A stretch of DNA of 64,000 nt from Blattabacterium cuenoti (GCF_014251955.1 NZ_CP059203.1:425963-489962), one strand, 5' to 3'; shown: positions 18,851 to 27,988, counted from the first letter of the stretch. Program-made: numbers and translations. The notes: generated by a model not told the origin, from the letters alone.

Positions 18851-19240
18851 TTAAATATCTTCAAAATTAATATTTGTAAAATTCTTTATTTCTGATGTTT
18901 TTTTTTGAACATCTTTCATTTCTTGATTAAATGTATGATTTTTAAAATCTTTTTGATGACGTTCTGAAATGACTTCTCTTCCTTTTTCATTGATAATAAA
19001 TCGAATCATATCATCAAGAATACTTTGAAATTTAGAAAAATCTTCTTTGTACAAATAAATTTTATGTTTTTTATAAGTTATTTCTCCTGTTTCAGAAAAA
19101 TTTTTCTTACTTTCAGTAATAGTTAAATAATAATCTCCTGCTCTCGTCTCTCTTGCGTCAAAAAAATATGTACGACTACCAGTTTTTAGAGTACGTGAAC
19201 AGATTTCATTTCTTTCTTTAATCTTTTCTTTTTCGTCCAT
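18851..19240 (-). CDS. PUR-alpha-like DNA/RNA-binding protein (DUF3276)
   Basis: The 129-aa protein matches the Bacteroidetes DUF3276/PUR family: SRTLKTGSRTYFFDARETRAGDYYLTITESKK, then KHKIYLYKEDFSKFQSILDDMIRFI. The PUR fold is a single-stranded nucleic-acid binder; its role in bacteria is not established. The C-terminal tail is charged and variable. A TAGATTTG promoter box lies 36 nt upstream. It is a single-gene unit. Confidence 0.85.
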   Translation of the reverse strand: MDEKEKIKERNEICSRTLKTGSRTYFFDARETRAGDYYLTITESKKNFSETGEITYKKHKIYLYKEDFSKFQSILDDMIRFIINEKGREVISERHQKDFKNHTFNQEMKDVQKKTSEIKNFTNINFEDI

Positions 19241-19276
19241 TTCAAACAGTGTTATAATTAATTAATACTAATTCAG

Positions 19277-19284
19277 CAAATCTA
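19277..19284 (-). promoter_or_regulatory. Candidate Bacteroidetes -7 box for the PUR-like gene
   Basis: The minus strand reads TAGATTTG (19284-19277), matching TAnnTTTG, 36 nt before the start codon. No -33 TTTG is evident. Confidence 0.4.
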
Positions 19285-19337
19285 AATAAAAAAAATGGTC
19301 CATCCTACTTTTCTTAAAATTATTCAAAGTAAATTTC

Positions 19338-21119
19338 CTAAAAAAGAATCCTACGGTCTCCTATTTTATATATCTTTCCATTTTTTAAAATAATAATAAG
19401 ATCGAAATCAGATATATAAGATAAGTCATGAGTTATAATTATAATAGTTGTATTTCTCATATATTTTTTTAAAGAACACATTATTAATTTTCTAGTATTT
19501 TGATCTATAGATGAAAAGCTATCGTCAAATATAAGAATTCTAGGATTTCTTATAATAGCTCTTGCTATACATATTCTTTGTTTTTGACCTCCTGATAAAG
19601 TAATCCCTCTTTCTCCTATAATAGTTTCATATCCATTTTTAAAATGAAGAATATCATCTTCTATTATTGCTTTTCTAGCAGCATCATGGACCTTCCATGA
19701 TTCTACTACTCTTTCAATACTTCCAAAAGCTATATTATTATAAATTGAATCTGAAAAAAGAAAATTGTCTTGAGGGACATAACCTATGGAACTTCTAAAG
19801 TTATATAGATTATGAGACTTTAAAGAAATATTATCAATAAAAATTTCACCTTGATTTGTATCGTATAAACGAGTTATTAATCTTCCTATAGTCGTTTTTC
19901 CTGATCCTGTTTCTCCAGTTAAAATTAAAGTTTTTCCTTTATGAAGAGTAAAAGAAATTTCACTTATAGTTTTAATTCTATCTTTATTTTTCACTATCAA
20001 ATTCGAATCATAGATAAATCCAACATTTTTAAATTGGATTTTTCCAAAAATTTTAGTAGTTTCTTTCATGAAACTATTATTGAGTATTTCAGGAATTTCT
20101 TTCAAAAATTTATTTATTCGTATTTGTGATACTTTTGCTCTTTCAACAATAGATACAACCCATCCTAAAATAATCAACGGAAAAATTAACACATTTATAT
20201 ATGTAAAAAATTCAGCAAGAGTTCCTATATTTCTTATCTCTCCTTTAAAATACTTTTTTCCTCCAAAAAAAAGAATTAATAAATGACTAATTCCAATAAA
20301 AAATATTATTACAGAAGATAAAATAGTATCAATTTTTGCTAATTCTACATTTTTTTTTTTATACTTCAATATAATATTTTTGTGTTTTTCTTGAAAAAAA
20401 ATTTCAGAAACAAATGCTTTAATAACGTGAATTCCAGAAAAAGTCTCTTGTACAAAAGAACAAATCATAGATTGATAATTTTGAACTTCTTCACTTTTCC
20501 TAGTAATAAAAATACTAATATAATAAATGAAAATAAAAAGAATCGGAATGGGGGATATGACATAAAAAGTCAATGTTCTATCTAAACGTAACATTTGCAC
20601 AAAAACCATTAAAAACAAAACTATAAGATTTACAAAATACATTACTCCTGGACCAATATACTGTCTAATAAAAGAAACATCTTCAGTTATACGATTCATT
20701 AAATCTCCCGTTGAATTTTTCTTATAAAAAGATAAACTTAATCTTTGATAATGCGAAAAAATTTCATTTTTTATATCAAATTCTATCATTCTTGATGTTG
20801 TGATAATACACTGTCGCATATGATATTTAACAATCCCTCCTATAATTGGAATTATTAATATAATACTTGTATAAATGAAAATGTCTGTTTTTAAATTATT
20901 AAAAAATATAGATGATATGGATATTGTTGTATTTTTTTTGTATTTAGAAAAAAAAATAAAAAGGTTCTTAATTATATTAATAGACCTTCCTATATAAGGA
21001 ATAGGAATTAAGGTTAAAATATTTGATATTAAAATCAATATAAATCCTCTCCACAAACGAAATTTATATTTCAGAAAATATTTTTTGCTAAAAGAAAATA
21101 AATCCCACATACAGAACAC
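19338..21119 (-). CDS. ABC transporter, fused permease/ATPase (MsbA-like exporter)
   Basis: The 593-aa half-transporter has an N-terminal six-helix exporter domain, about residues 1-330, and a C-terminal ATPase. Motifs are Walker A GETGSGKTT, Q-loop GYVPQDNFLF, signature LSGGQKQR, Walker B ILIFDDSFSSID and H-loop IITHDLSY. The residue after the Walker B Asp is Asp, not the catalytic Glu; this DDS form is common in the MdlA/B-like group and may mean low ATPase activity or a heterodimer. The substrate cannot be read from sequence; lipid A export is one possibility. The start is ATG 21119 or the in-frame ATG 9 nt on. Confidence 0.88.
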   Translation of the reverse strand: MFCMWDLFSFSKKYFLKYKFRLWRGFILILISNILTLIPIPYIGRSINIIKNLFIFFSKYKKNTTISISSIFFNNLKTDIFIYTSIILIIPIIGGIVKYHMRQCIITTSRMIEFDIKNEIFSHYQRLSLSFYKKNSTGDLMNRITEDVSFIRQYIGPGVMYFVNLIVLFLMVFVQMLRLDRTLTFYVISPIPILFIFIYYISIFITRKSEEVQNYQSMICSFVQETFSGIHVIKAFVSEIFFQEKHKNIILKYKKKNVELAKIDTILSSVIIFFIGISHLLILFFGGKKYFKGEIRNIGTLAEFFTYINVLIFPLIILGWVVSIVERAKVSQIRINKFLKEIPEILNNSFMKETTKIFGKIQFKNVGFIYDSNLIVKNKDRIKTISEISFTLHKGKTLILTGETGSGKTTIGRLITRLYDTNQGEIFIDNISLKSHNLYNFRSSIGYVPQDNFLFSDSIYNNIAFGSIERVVESWKVHDAARKAIIEDDILHFKNGYETIIGERGITLSGGQKQRICIARAIIRNPRILIFDDSFSSIDQNTRKLIMCSLKKYMRNTTIIIITHDLSYISDFDLIIILKNGKIYKIGDRRILF

Positions 21120-21124
21120 AAAGG

Positions 21125-21147
21125 TACCAAACTTTCTAAGTTTGGTA
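21125..21147. repeat. 10-bp hairpin between the divergent ABC exporter and nusB
   Basis: TACCAAACTT (21125-21134) pairs perfectly with AAGTTTGGTA (21138-21147) over a 3-nt loop, followed on the plus strand by TTTTCTTTA. The divergent gap is only 67 nt, so the hairpin lies between two start codons. It could be a leader terminator-like element for nusB or a symmetric operator. Confidence 0.5.
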
Positions 21148-21186
21148 TTTTCTTTACATTGTAAAAAGAAAAAATTAATAAAAACA

Positions 21187-22122
21187 ATGTTAATCAGACG
21201 ACATTTCAGAATAAAAAGTCTGCAATTTTTGTACGCTCAATACTTATCTAAAATGAATCCTAAAAAAGTAGAAGAGAACATGTTAAAAAGTATTGAAGAA
21301 TTACATGATCTATATATATCTCTACTTTATTTAATATTGAAAATTAGAGATAAAGCTATTGTAAAAATAAAAGAAAATAAAAAAAAAATATCATCTAAAA
21401 ATATTATAATACAAAAACTAGCTTACAATTCCGTAATTAAAATATTATCTAATAACAAATATTTATTAGAATATAATTCCGAAAAAATATTATGGAAAAA
21501 AAAAGATGAATATATTTTTTTTATACTGAAAGAAATGCAGAAATCAAAATTTTTTGAAAATTATATTCAAGAATCCAATTCTTCATTTGAAGATGATAAA
21601 TATTTTATCATAAAATATTATAAAAATTTTGTTATACCTAACAAAAAATTAATAGAATACATTGAAGATCAATGTATCAATATCAGTGGAATTGATGATT
21701 TATATATAGCACATACAATGGTTTTCAAAACTTTGCAATACATAAAATTATCTACTCCAAAAAATTTTCAATTATATAATATTTTTTATAAAAATAATGA
21801 AAATAAAAAATTTATTATCGATTTGTATCGAAATACTCTTTTTCACAAAAAAGAATTTAATTATTTAATAAGTAATATATCCAAAAATTGGGACATAAAT
21901 AGAATATCTATAATAGATTTAATCATATTACAAATGGCTATTTGCGAATTTTTATATTTTCCCAATATTCCACCAAAAGCAACTATGAATGAATATATAG
22001 AAATATCAAAAATTTTTTGTATGGAAAAAAGTAAAATTTTTATTAATGGAATATTAGATCAAGTATTTAAATTTTTATACAAACAAAATAAAATTTTTAA
22101 AGAAGGAAAAGGATTAATATAA
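21187..22122 (+). CDS. nusB: Transcription antitermination factor NusB
   Basis: NusB works with NusE/S10 in antitermination on rRNA operons. From ATG 21187 the protein is 311 aa and begins MLIRRHFRIKSLQFLYAQY, the standard flavobacterial NusB start; an earlier ATG at 21085 lies inside the divergent exporter gene and is rejected. Bacteroidetes NusB proteins have a long N-terminal extension, so the length is normal. The NusB core is C-terminal (NWDINRISIIDLIILQMAICEF, then ATMNEYIEISKIF). yajC follows after 67 nt. Confidence 0.9.
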   Translation: MLIRRHFRIKSLQFLYAQYLSKMNPKKVEENMLKSIEELHDLYISLLYLILKIRDKAIVKIKENKKKISSKNIIIQKLAYNSVIKILSNNKYLLEYNSEKILWKKKDEYIFFILKEMQKSKFFENYIQESNSSFEDDKYFIIKYYKNFVIPNKKLIEYIEDQCINISGIDDLYIAHTMVFKTLQYIKLSTPKNFQLYNIFYKNNENKKFIIDLYRNTLFHKKEFNYLISNISKNWDINRISIIDLIILQMAICEFLYFPNIPPKATMNEYIEISKIFCMEKSKIFINGILDQVFKFLYKQNKIFKEGKGLI

Positions 22123-22189
22123 TAATTATATTAATATTCATTTTTACTGAATTTTATTTTTATTATATTCAAATGAAAAAATTTATTTT

Positions 22190-22549
22190 ATGTTTTTCAT
22201 ATTACAACAACAAAATCCTATAATAAGTACTCTTTGGATGTTTTCCTTAATTTTTATTGTTTTTTATTTTTTTATGATACGTCCTCAAATACGAAAACAA
22301 AAAACAGAAAAAAAATTTCAAGAGAATATAAAAAAAGGAAATTATATAGTAACAATCTCAGGAATTCATGGAAAAATTATAGAAATAACAAATAATTTTT
22401 TCGTATTAGAAACTATTGTAGGTAAAATTAAATTAGAAAGAAATACTGTTTCTAAAGAATTAACTCAATTGCGTTATGGAGATTTTGTAAATAAGAAAAA
22501 TAAAGAAAATACTACTACGACAATAACAACAAATATAGAAAAAAAATGA
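22190..22549 (+). CDS. yajC: Preprotein translocase accessory protein YajC
   Basis: YajC is the small membrane subunit linked with SecDF. The 119-aa protein has one membrane segment (about residues 14-32), then the YajC motif FFMIRPQIRKQKTEKKF, and the soluble part GNYIVTISGIHGKIIEI. The stop overlaps the coaE start by 4 nt (ATGA). The tail is Asn/Thr-rich and variable. Confidence 0.92.
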   Translation: MFFILQQQNPIISTLWMFSLIFIVFYFFMIRPQIRKQKTEKKFQENIKKGNYIVTISGIHGKIIEITNNFFVLETIVGKIKLERNTVSKELTQLRYGDFVNKKNKENTTTTITTNIEKK

Positions 22550-23175
22550 AGTCTTTGTTAATAGGAATTACTGGAGAAATGGGATCCGGAAAGAGTTTAT
22601 TATCCTCTTTTTTCGAAAAAAAAGGAATCCCTGTCTATTCTTCAGATAAAAGAAGTAAATTTTTGATGAATCAAACAAAAAACATAAAAGAAAATATTAT
22701 AAAATTTTTTGGAAATAAATCTTATAAAAACAATAAAATAAACAAAACATTTTTATCCAAAAAAGTTTTTCAAGATAAAGATTCTCATGCATTAAAATTA
22801 TTATGTACTATAGTTTATCCATGGATTTTATTAGATTTTAAAAATTGGTTTTTTTCTCAAAAAACTCTCTTTTCCATAAAAGAATCTGCCCTATTATTTG
22901 AAAGTGGATCATATAAAGAATGTGATTTAATTATTACCATTAATACTCCTCTTAAAAAAAGGATTGAACGAATAATAAAAAGAGATAAATTAAGTGAAAA
23001 ACAAATTATGAATCGTATTAAAATTCAAATACCGGATAAAGAAAAAGAAAAACATTCTGATATCATTATAAAAAATGATCAAAATATTTCTTTTTTACAA
23101 AAAGAAGCAGAAACAATTTCTAATAAAATTATTCAAAATATTTTCAAATATGGGAAAAGGGGACAAAAAAACTAG
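22546..23175 (+). CDS. coaE: Dephospho-CoA kinase
   Basis: CoaE adds the 3' phosphate that completes coenzyme A. The 209-aa protein starts with the P-loop (LIGITGEMGSGKS, residues 5-17), then IPVYSSDKRSKFL, and has ESALLFESG and the lid region ERIIKRDKLSEKQIMNRI. It is coupled to yajC by an ATGA overlap. Its last 26 nt encode the first codons of the bTHX gene in another frame. Confidence 0.92.
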   Translation: MKSLLIGITGEMGSGKSLLSSFFEKKGIPVYSSDKRSKFLMNQTKNIKENIIKFFGNKSYKNNKINKTFLSKKVFQDKDSHALKLLCTIVYPWILLDFKNWFFSQKTLFSIKESALLFESGSYKECDLIITINTPLKKRIERIIKRDKLSEKQIMNRIKIQIPDKEKEKHSDIIIKNDQNISFLQKEAETISNKIIQNIFKYGKRGQKN

Positions 23176-23257
23176 AAGAGGAAAAATAAAAAATAAAACT
23201 TATGGGAATCTTCGTCCAAATTCAAAAAATTTGAAAAAAAAGAAGAAAAAAAACTAA
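23150..23257 (+). CDS. Small ribosomal protein bTHX
   Basis: This 35-aa, highly basic protein begins MGKGDKKTRRGKIKNKTYGN, an almost exact match to Bacteroidetes bTHX (30S protein Thx), a tiny peptide that binds the head of the 30S subunit. The start ATG at 23150 lies 26 nt inside coaE, out of frame, and the last 4 nt overlap the convergent peptidase gene. It is easy to miss because of its length. A longer in-frame reading from 23075 has no homology in its first 25 residues and is rejected. Confidence 0.88.
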   Translation: MGKGDKKTRRGKIKNKTYGNLRPNSKNLKKKKKKN

Positions 23258-23955
23258 AATTGTTCATCTCTTTTATTCTTAAGAAAAGACATAAAATATA
23301 TTAATTGTGATAAACTCCCTAAAGCAGAAACAACATATGTCATAGCAGCCCATTTTAGAGAATCTTTTGCTTGATTGTATTCTTGATAATTTACCAAATT
23401 TTTATTTTTTAACCAAATCAAAGCTCTTCTACTTGCATCAAATTCTATTGGAAGAGTAATAAAAGAAAAAATAACGGCCAAAGAAAACAATCCTATTCCT
23501 AACTTAAGAAAAAAAGAATTTTCTCCTTCTGAACTATAAAAAATAGCAAGTCCAAACATCATTGTAAAATTAGTAAATTTTGAACTAAAATTTAAAATGG
23601 GGACCATTTGATTTCGTAATTTTAACATTTTATAACCTAATTTATGTTGTAAAGCATGTCCACACTCATGTGCTGCAACTGCAATTGCTCCTATAGTTTT
23701 CTCTGAATATACTATTTCACTTAAATTAACAGTTTTATTTAAAGGATCATAATAATCTGTTAACTCTCCTTTTACAGAAAGAACATTTACATCATAAATT
23801 CCATTATCAGATAACATTTTTTCTGCTATTTCTTTTCCACTCATATGAATATTCATTTCTAATTCAGAATAGAATCTGAATTTATTTCTTAAAATTCTAC
23901 TCACAATAGCACTAATAAAAAAAATAATTGCAACAATCCAATAATAATAATTCAT
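23254..23955 (-). CDS. Membrane zinc metallopeptidase (YugP/Zn_peptidase_2 family)
   Basis: The 233-aa protein has an N-terminal membrane anchor (residues 4-20), the zinc site AAHECGHALQHKLGY with the HExxH-type motif HECGH, and three more hydrophobic segments. Family members are membrane-bound neutral zinc peptidases of unknown substrate. It stands alone on the minus strand and overlaps bTHX by 4 nt at its 3' end. Confidence 0.87.
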   Translation of the reverse strand: MNYYYWIVAIIFFISAIVSRILRNKFRFYSELEMNIHMSGKEIAEKMLSDNGIYDVNVLSVKGELTDYYDPLNKTVNLSEIVYSEKTIGAIAVAAHECGHALQHKLGYKMLKLRNQMVPILNFSSKFTNFTMMFGLAIFYSSEGENSFFLKLGIGLFSLAVIFSFITLPIEFDASRRALIWLKNKNLVNYQEYNQAKDSLKWAAMTYVVSALGSLSQLIYFMSFLKNKRDEQF

Positions 23956-24068
23956 AACAAAATATAATTTTTCTTTTCAACAAAATTATTAATTAATTTT
24001 TATTTTCAATAATGAAAATATTATTATAATATCACTAATTAACTAATTCATTTAATCAAATAAGATCA

Positions 24069-24076
24069 TAAATTTG
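24069..24076 (+). promoter_or_regulatory. Candidate Bacteroidetes -7 box for ndh
   Basis: TAAATTTG ends 18 nt before the ATG at 24095. Its TTTG overlaps the TTG at 24074 that could be mistaken for the gene's start. Confidence 0.45.
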
Positions 24077-24094
24077 TACGTCAAATTTTTGATT

Positions 24095-25378
24095 ATGAAT
24101 ATTCCAACAGTAAATAATCTAAAAAGAGTTGTTATTATTGGTGCTGGTTTTGCTGGATTACAAGTAGCAAAAAAATTAAAAAGAGAAAAATTTCAAGTTG
24201 TACTTATAGATAAAAATAATTATCATACATTTCAACCTTTATTATATCAAGTAGCTACAGCAGGATTGGAGCCAGATTCTATTGCACATTCTATTAGAAC
24301 AATTATCAAAAAAAAAAAAAATTTCTTTTTTCGATTAGCTTACGTTCATTACATTAATACAAAAAAACAAAAAATATACACAAGTGTGGGGTCTTTATTT
24401 TATGATTATTTAATTATGGCTACAGGATCTGTAACTAATTATTTTGGAAATAAAAACATTGAATCTTTTGCTTTACCTATGAAATCTATTCCAGAAGCAT
24501 TGGATTTAAGGAGTCTTATTTTACAAGATTTTGAATCTGCTTTATTGATTAAAGATTCAAAAAAAAGAGAACGACTTATGACTTTTGTTATTGTTGGTGG
24601 AGGACCAACTGGAGTAGAATTAGCAGGAGCTTTAGCAGAAATGAAAAGATATGTTTTACCAAATGATTATCCTGATTTGGATATTCAACGGATGAATATC
24701 CATTTATTACAGGCTTCTACTAGATTATTAGATGGTATGTCTGAAGAATCAGCAAAAGAAGCTTTTAAAAATTTAAAAGAATTAGGAGTAACTATTTGGC
24801 TAGATTGTTTAGTAAAAGATTATGATGGAAAAATCGTTTTTATAGACAAAAATAAGAGTATAGAATCCTCTAATGTAATATGGGCTGCAGGAGTAAAAGG
24901 AGCTATCATAAAAGGGTTTCTAAAAGAGGATATGAAAGGACAAAGAATTTTAGTGGATAATTATTTCAAAGCTATTAGATATCAAAACATTTTTGCTATT
25001 GGAGATATTGCTTGTATGATAACAAATCCATATTATCCAAATGGTCATCCTATGACGGCACAACCAGCCATACAACAAGGAAACTGTCTTGCGGGAAATT
25101 TAAATCTTTTTTTAGAGAAAAAACCTATAAAACCTTTTAAATATAAAAATTTAGGATCCATGGCAACTATTGGAAGAAACAAAGCAGTATGTGATTTTCC
25201 ATATTTCAAATTAAAAGGTTTTCTAGCATGGATTATTTGGATGTTTGTTCACTTAGTTAGTTTAGTTGGATTTAGAAATAGAGTCATTGCTTTAATGAAT
25301 TGGATTATTCAATATTTTCATTATCACAAAAGTGTACGATTAATCATAAGACCATTTCATAGAAAAAAAATTAATTGA
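24095..25378 (+). CDS. ndh: Type II NADH dehydrogenase
   Basis: NDH-2 passes electrons from NADH to quinone without pumping protons. From ATG 24095 the protein is 427 aa. It has the FAD motif VVIIGAGFAGLQVAKKL near the N-terminus, the NADH motif VIVGGGPTGVELAGALAE, the flavin block FAIGDIA, and a C-terminal amphipathic/hydrophobic part (GFLAWIIWMFVHLVSLVGF) for membrane binding. It contains an in-frame A14 tract (24308-24321). Nearby menaquinone genes would supply its acceptor. The 3' end overlaps the convergent isochorismate synthase gene by 22 bp. Confidence 0.93.
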   Translation: MNIPTVNNLKRVVIIGAGFAGLQVAKKLKREKFQVVLIDKNNYHTFQPLLYQVATAGLEPDSIAHSIRTIIKKKKNFFFRLAYVHYINTKKQKIYTSVGSLFYDYLIMATGSVTNYFGNKNIESFALPMKSIPEALDLRSLILQDFESALLIKDSKKRERLMTFVIVGGGPTGVELAGALAEMKRYVLPNDYPDLDIQRMNIHLLQASTRLLDGMSEESAKEAFKNLKELGVTIWLDCLVKDYDGKIVFIDKNKSIESSNVIWAAGVKGAIIKGFLKEDMKGQRILVDNYFKAIRYQNIFAIGDIACMITNPYYPNGHPMTAQPAIQQGNCLAGNLNLFLEKKPIKPFKYKNLGSMATIGRNKAVCDFPYFKLKGFLAWIIWMFVHLVSLVGFRNRVIALMNWIIQYFHYHKSVRLIIRPFHRKKIN

Positions 25379-26424
25379 GACAAAATATTTTTTATTTTAT
25401 TTTCTGTTTCCAAATATTCTTGATCCGCATTACTATTTTCAGTAATTCCGCTTCCAGCATATAATGATATTTCTTTTTTATCCATACTGATTTTTGCACA
25501 TCTTAAATTAAGATACAACTCCATATTATTATGGTCAACAGGACCAATATATCCTGTATAAAAACTTCTTTTATATCCTTCGTTTTCTTGAATAAATTCT
25601 AAAGATTTTTTTTTAGGAAATCCACAAATAGAAGGAGTAGGATGCATGTGTTTTAAAATTTCAAAGTAATTCGGTCTATTCAAAAATGAAAAACTAATAG
25701 GAGTTTTAAGATGATATAAATGTCCCATAGTTGTTATTTTAGTTTTTCCTACAAAAACATTTCCAGAATATGTTTTTAATAAATTCACAATATATTCTGT
25801 CACTATTTTATGTTCTTCCAATTCTTTTTTTGTCCATTTTTTTTTATCAAAAATTGTTCCAGCTAGAGAAATAGTTTTAAATTTTTTATCATAAGATTTT
25901 ATCAGCAATTCTGGAGATGCTCCTATCCAAAAACCATGGGGAAAGTCATACCAAAGAGTAACAAAAGCATTAGGATAAGAAAAAATCAATTGTTGAAAAG
26001 TTTTTTTTAAATAAAAACGACGAAATGAAAACTTCATGAATCTAGACACGACTACTTTATTAAAAAATCCATTTATTATAGATTTAATAGCTTTTTTAAT
26101 CAAATTTTTATATTTATGTGAATAAGTTAAAACATAAAAATTTGTTTCATAATTAGAAGAATTAATAGAATTTTTTTGAAAAAAATTATCATCTATATTG
26201 ATAAAATATATTTTTTTTGGATGTATTTCTATAGTGTTATTGTGATTAAAACTTCCAATCAAAAAAAATCTTTTTTCTTTTTTATTATTTACGTTTTGAG
26301 AATAAAAAAAAATTCTATTTTCGTATGGTTTTTTAAAAAGAACAAAACTTTTTCTATCCAAATAATTTTGGATTATTTTTTTATATAAACTTAAAAAAGT
26401 TATTTTTTCTTGTTGTTGGATCAA
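25357..26424 (-). CDS. menF: Isochorismate synthase (MenF/EntC family)
   Basis: This chorismate-utilising enzyme makes isochorismate, the entry to menaquinone. The 355-aa protein has FWIGASPELLIK, the motif KTISLAGTI, then HLYHLKTPIS and HPTPSICGFPK. The C-terminal YTGYIGPVD and YAGSGITENSNADQEYLETENKIKNIL hold the magnesium-binding glutamates. The lysine/glutamate pattern fits isochorismate synthase rather than anthranilate synthase. It is coupled by a 4-nt overlap to a MenI-like thioesterase, which supports the menaquinone assignment. Confidence 0.88.
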   Translation of the reverse strand: MIQQQEKITFLSLYKKIIQNYLDRKSFVLFKKPYENRIFFYSQNVNNKKEKRFFLIGSFNHNNTIEIHPKKIYFINIDDNFFQKNSINSSNYETNFYVLTYSHKYKNLIKKAIKSIINGFFNKVVVSRFMKFSFRRFYLKKTFQQLIFSYPNAFVTLWYDFPHGFWIGASPELLIKSYDKKFKTISLAGTIFDKKKWTKKELEEHKIVTEYIVNLLKTYSGNVFVGKTKITTMGHLYHLKTPISFSFLNRPNYFEILKHMHPTPSICGFPKKKSLEFIQENEGYKRSFYTGYIGPVDHNNMELYLNLRCAKISMDKKEISLYAGSGITENSNADQEYLETENKIKNILSQLIFFL

Positions 26425-26855
26425 CAGGATGTATTTTTTTTTGGAATAATTATATTCGTCATCTTACATAAACTAATAATATCTTTATTTTCATTTAAAA
26501 TTTTAACTTGAATTAAATGAAGAGTTTTTCCTTTGTGAATAATTTTTGCAAAGGCAAAAATTATTCCTTTTTTCATAGATCGGATATGATTTGCAGATAT
26601 TTCAATATTAAAAATATTAAAGAAATCTTTGTTTATATTTAAAGTAGATAATGAACTTCCAACACTTTCAGCTAAGGCAATTGTTGCTCCTCCATGAAGA
26701 AATCCTACAGGTTGAAATACTTTTTTATTAACAGGCATTTTTGCTACTAAAAAATTTTTTTCTGCATAGACATACTTTATTTTAAGAGTATTCATTAATG
26801 TATGTTTTCTAAGTTTATTTAATTTTTTCAATAGTTTTCTAATTTCCTTTTCCAT
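26421..26855 (-). CDS. menI: Hotdog thioesterase, probable 1,4-dihydroxy-2-naphthoyl-CoA hydrolase
   Basis: The 144-aa single hotdog-domain protein carries FLHGGATIALAESVGS, with the HGG motif at 54-56 and the catalytic Glu at 63. This is the pattern of E. coli MenI (YdiI) and the PaaI group. In menaquinone synthesis it would release DHNA from CoA. The 4-nt overlap with menF argues for that role; a general acyl-CoA thioesterase is the alternative. Confidence 0.82.
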   Translation of the reverse strand: MEKEIRKLLKKLNKLRKHTLMNTLKIKYVYAEKNFLVAKMPVNKKVFQPVGFLHGGATIALAESVGSSLSTLNINKDFFNIFNIEISANHIRSMKKGIIFAFAKIIHKGKTLHLIQVKILNENKDIISLCKMTNIIIPKKNTSC

Positions 26856-27024
26856 GTTTCATATACTATTATAATATACTATGTTTGATAACAACAATAT
26901 CAATATTATTCTACTTTACTTTATTTTAGAAAATTAGAAAATAAAAACTATAATAGTAATTTTTTTTCAAAAATTAATTGAGTCAATTAAATTTAATTTA
27001 TTTTGTTTATCTTCTCACTAAATC

Positions 27025-27576
27025 ATGATGAAAAAAAAAGAAAATCGCATTCCTTTGATAGGAACCAAAAATCAAATTATTGGATTTGAAAATAAAGAAA
27101 AAATTCATGTTGAAGGATTATTTCATAGTGCGGTTTCTGTTTTTATCTTTAATACAAAGAATGATAATAATATGTTAATGTTACAAAAAAGATCGTCAGA
27201 AAAGTATCATTCTTCCCTACTTTGGACAAATACATCTTGTAGTCATCCTAGAAAAAATGAATCTGTTCTTACAGCTGCTCATCGTTGTTTAATAGAAGAA
27301 ATGGGCTTTGATTGTTTTTTAGAACACAAATTTTTTTTTACTTATCACGAATTGTTAAACAATGGATTAATAGAAAATGAATTAGATCATGTTTTTGTAG
27401 GATATTATTCTAAACCTCCTATAATTAATTCCAAAGAAGTAGATAATTGGAAATGGATGTTTTTGAATGAATTAATACAAGATATTCATCTTACTCCAGA
27501 TTCTTATACCATATGGTTAAAAATAATTATAAAAAATTATCTAAATAAATTGGATAAAAAAAATAAATTATACTGA
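27025..27576 (+). CDS. idi: Isopentenyl-diphosphate delta-isomerase, type I
   Basis: Idi interconverts IPP and DMAPP, the precursors of quinone side chains, undecaprenyl carrier and the i6A tRNA modification made by MiaA. The 183-aa Nudix-fold protein has FHSAVSVFIF, the active-site cysteine in TNTSCSHPRKNE, a Nudix-like EEMGFDC, and the metal/acid block ENELDHVFVG. queD-like gene follows after 4 nt. The start may be the first or second of two adjacent ATGs. Confidence 0.93.
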   Translation: MMKKKENRIPLIGTKNQIIGFENKEKIHVEGLFHSAVSVFIFNTKNDNNMLMLQKRSSEKYHSSLLWTNTSCSHPRKNESVLTAAHRCLIEEMGFDCFLEHKFFFTYHELLNNGLIENELDHVFVGYYSKPPIINSKEVDNWKWMFLNELIQDIHLTPDSYTIWLKIIIKNYLNKLDKKNKLY

Positions 27577-27580
27577 AATC

Positions 27581-27988
27581 ATGATAGCAACTATAAGTAG
27601 AAAAGGATATTTTAGTGCAGCACATAGACTTTATAATCCTAATTGGGATTATCATAAAAATATAGAAAAATTTGGAAAATGCGCTTATTTAAATTATCAT
27701 GGACATAACTATGAATATATTGTTAGTTTAACAGGAGAAGTAGATCCAGAAACAGGATTTGTTTTCAGTTTACAAAAACTAAAAAATATTCTTCGTGAAG
27801 AAATAGAAAATCTTTTTGATCATAAAAACATTAATTTAGATATTAAAGAATTTTCCTATAAAAATCCTACAGCAGAAAATATTGCAATTTTTATGTGGAA
27901 TAGAATACATAAAAAAATATCTTCTTCCTTAAATTTAAGGATAATCTTGTACGAAACTGAAAATAACTTTGTTAAATATGAGGGATAA
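27581..27988 (+). CDS. 6-Carboxytetrahydropterin/6-pyruvoyl-tetrahydropterin synthase family protein (QueD-like)
   Basis: The 135-aa protein shows the zinc histidines H15 (FSAAHRL), H40 and H42 (NYHGHNYEY), and a catalytic Cys34 in FGKCAYLNYHGHN. It also has the DHKNINLD and PTAENIAIFMW blocks. The family acts on dihydroneopterin triphosphate, either for queuosine (QueD) or, in some bacteria, as a FolB bypass for folate. With folC and gcvT in the window a folate role is possible, but sequence alone does not decide. It overlaps gcvT by 11 nt. Confidence 0.87.
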   Translation: MIATISRKGYFSAAHRLYNPNWDYHKNIEKFGKCAYLNYHGHNYEYIVSLTGEVDPETGFVFSLQKLKNILREEIENLFDHKNINLDIKEFSYKNPTAENIAIFMWNRIHKKISSSLNLRIILYETENNFVKYEG

